Source: Chloroflexota bacterium (lineage in GTDB: Bacteria > Chloroflexota > Limnocylindria > QHBO01). From it: 16,599 bases of DNA. The position numbers and the translations under genes are program-made. Below the pieces are notes generated by a model. It did no database searches, was not told where the DNA came from, and was given only the letters and a program-made list of their open reading frames with translations. Where the stretch lies: assembly GCA_029865285.1 (NCBI GenBank), contig JAOUHE010000025.1, forward strand, positions 1 through 16,599, written 5' to 3'. This document shows positions 15,399 through 16,599 of this stretch, piece after piece; positions within the stretch are counted from its first letter, which is position 1, and each line of letters opens with the position of its first letter.

Positions 15399-16064
15399 CT
15401 AAAAGAGGGGTAGTTGTTCGGCCTCATCGGCCGATGTCGCCGGCTCGACGGGCGCCGGTTCGGGATTACGTTGCGGGACCGATGTCACCCGCTCGGCCTC
15501 GAGGGCCTCGCGCGCGGCCAGCAGCGCGGCCGGCAGTCCCCGCATGTCGGTGAACAGGGTTTCGCGCAGAGACGACTGGTGCAGCGCCGCAGCTGGATGG
15601 TACATCGGGAAGATGAACCGACCGCCGGATCGCCGCAGCGCTCCGTGGAGCTGCCCGATGCGTGCGTCGGGCAGGTAGCGACGCAGCGAGTGCCGGCCGA
15701 GCGTCACGATGACAACCGGATCAAGCGCCTCCTCCTGGCGGTCGAGGTATCGGCTGCAGGTGGCGATCTCATCCGGTTCGGGATCTCGGTTGCCCGGCGG
15801 TCGGCACTTCACCACGTTGGCGATGAAGACGTCCTCGCGCGCCCAGCCGATTGATCGAAGCAGCTCGTCGAGCAGTTGGCCTGCGGGACCGACGAACGGC
15901 CGGCCGGTCGCATCCTCGCGGGCGCCGGGACCCTCCCCGACCAGCAGAACGTCACTCAGTGGATTCCCTTCGCCGGGGACCGTGCGGCCGCGACCCGCGT
16001 GCAGCGGGCATCGGGTGCATCCGCCGATCTCGGCGGCGATCTGGGCCAGCGCCTCCGCGCCCAT
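15399..16064 (-). CDS. Family 4 uracil-DNA glycosylase (4Fe-4S)
   Basis: Removes uracil from DNA after cytosine deamination or dUMP incorporation, starting base excision repair. The 221-residue protein has the four Cys of the [4Fe-4S] cluster (C16, C19, C87, C103), active-site motif 1 GEGPGAREDATGRPFVGPAG (43-62), NVVKCRPPGNR (83-93) and the later MYHPAAAL, the pattern of the thermostable/family 4 enzymes. After the catalytic core (about 190 residues) a low-complexity Pro/Ala/Glu tail ends in QLPLF (217-221), which matches the bacterial sliding-clamp-binding pentapeptide. ATG 16064 is the only plausible start, since an in-frame TGA lies 8 codons upstream; GGGAGGG is 12-14 nt away, rather far. 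It is 7 nt from RNase J downstream. Confidence 0.95.
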   Translation of the reverse strand: MGAEALAQIAAEIGGCTRCPLHAGRGRTVPGEGNPLSDVLLVGEGPGAREDATGRPFVGPAGQLLDELLRSIGWAREDVFIANVVKCRPPGNRDPEPDEIATCSRYLDRQEEALDPVVIVTLGRHSLRRYLPDARIGQLHGALRRSGGRFIFPMYHPAAALHQSSLRETLFTDMRGLPAALLAAREALEAERVTSVPQRNPEPAPVEPATSADEAEQLPLF

Positions 16065-16094
16065 CCGGCTGGCGACCCTCCCTGCTCTTCAGTT

Positions 16095-16121
16095 GCGACG
16101 CCGCCACGCTGGCGGCGTCGC
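16095..16121 (-). terminator. 12-bp perfect hairpin between pnp and the UDG gene
   Basis: GCGACGCCGCCA (16095-16106), a CGC loop and TGGCGGCGTCGC (16110-16121) form a perfect 12-bp stem in the 66-nt gap after the pnp stop. On the minus strand it is followed by AACTGAAG, not a T-tract, so it is not a classical intrinsic terminator. It may attenuate, stop 3'-exonucleases or set relative levels of pnp and the downstream genes. The structure itself is certain; its role is not. Confidence 0.5.
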
Positions 16122-16130
16122 CATCGGTTG

Positions 16131-16599
16131 CTAGGACTGGTCCGCGCCCGTCTTGGCCATGTGCCGCTCCATCGCCGCGCGGCGGCTCAGGTTGACTCGG
16201 CCCATGCGGTCCACCTCGGTGACAACCACCATCAGCTCGTCGCCAATGCTGACCACGTCCTCGACGCGAGCCACCCGGACATCGGCGAGCTGGCTGATGT
16301 GGACCAGGCCCTCTTTGCCGGGAAGGATCTCGACGAAGGCCCCGAAGTTCATGATCCGGGTCACCTTGCCGAGGTACTCCTTGCCGACCTCGACGTCGCG
16401 CGTCAGTCCCTCGATCCAGGCGATCGCCTTCTGCGCCGCCTCGTTGGAGGTGGCGGCGATCTGGATCGTGCCGTCGTCCTCGACGTTGATCTGTGTGCCG
16501 GTCTCGGCCACGATCTGGCGGATCACCTTGCCGCCCGAGCCGATGACGTCACGGATCTTGTCGACGGGGATCTTGATGGTGGTGATTCGCGGTGCGTAC
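16131..16599 (-). CDS. pnp: Polyribonucleotide nucleotidyltransferase PNPase, C-terminal part
   Basis: PNPase degrades RNA 3'-5' by phosphorolysis and can add tails. Only the C-terminal 155 residues are in the window; the frame continues past the right edge. Visible are the end of the second RNase PH region and the KH domain (APRITTIKIPVDKIRDVIG, then GSGGKVIRQI with the GxxG loop), followed by an S1 RNA-binding domain (EVGKEYLGKVTRIMNFGAFV, GLVHISQLAD, VNLSRRA). The tail after S1 is short, ending MAKTGADQS, so no long degradosome-binding extension is present. It is the first visible gene of the nine-gene cluster. Confidence 0.96.
   Translation of the reverse strand, partial: YAPRITTIKIPVDKIRDVIGSGGKVIRQIVAETGTQINVEDDGTIQIAATSNEAAQKAIAWIEGLTRDVEVGKEYLGKVTRIMNFGAFVEILPGKEGLVHISQLADVRVARVEDVVSIGDELMVVVTEVDRMGRVNLSRRAAMERHMAKTGADQS

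Overview
The window is high-GC (roughly two thirds G+C by eye), densely coding bacterial chromosome with short intergenic gaps. The gene set suggests a high-GC lineage of the Chloroflexota/Actinomycetota type: RNase J and PNPase together, a family 4 uracil-DNA glycosylase, an FtsK linked to a RodZ-like HTH/Ig protein, HflX near MiaA, and a serpin. I lean towards Chloroflexota, but this is inference from gene content; there is no rRNA or other taxonomic marker. I see no tRNA, rRNA, transposase, integrase, prophage gene or CRISPR array.

Left part (1-7086). A nearly complete miaA (+) runs tail-to-tail, with two bases between stops, into a membrane-anchored GGDEF-EAL protein (-). A divergent 138-bp gap separates that gene from the ribosome-rescue GTPase hflX (+). 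Two minus-strand genes follow: an 81-residue two-helix membrane protein and a pirin. A 298-bp divergent gap then leads to a plus-strand secreted or lipid-anchored serpin. This gap holds a good promoter candidate for pirin, a GC-rich hairpin, a perfect 14-bp palindrome and a strong Shine-Dalgarno sequence that conflicts with the best serpin start. It and the region around the small membrane gene are the least ordinary parts of the window.

Right part (16599 down to 7195, all minus strand). Nine genes read in one direction: pnp (partial) > family 4 UDG > RNase J > FtsK > RodZ-like protein > YajQ > CinA/PncC > MurC > four-helix membrane protein. Spacing is 7 nt or a 4-nt stop/start overlap (ATGA or GTGA) at most junctions; only pnp/udg (66 nt, with a 12-bp hairpin) and rodZ/yajQ (62 nt) have room for regulatory DNA. 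The group joins 3'-5' and 5'-3' RNA decay, DNA base repair, chromosome translocation, cell-shape control, a putative nucleotide/c-di-GMP-binding protein, NAD-derivative salvage and peptidoglycan precursor synthesis, as expected of a growth and division housekeeping operon.

I found no clear new defence or mobile system. The items most worth checking are a C-terminal sliding-clamp-binding motif on the UDG, an atypical MurC coupled to an unknown membrane protein, the Ig-containing RodZ-like protein coupled to FtsK, the inhibitory-type serpin and its start and promoter, and several inverted repeats in intergenic DNA.
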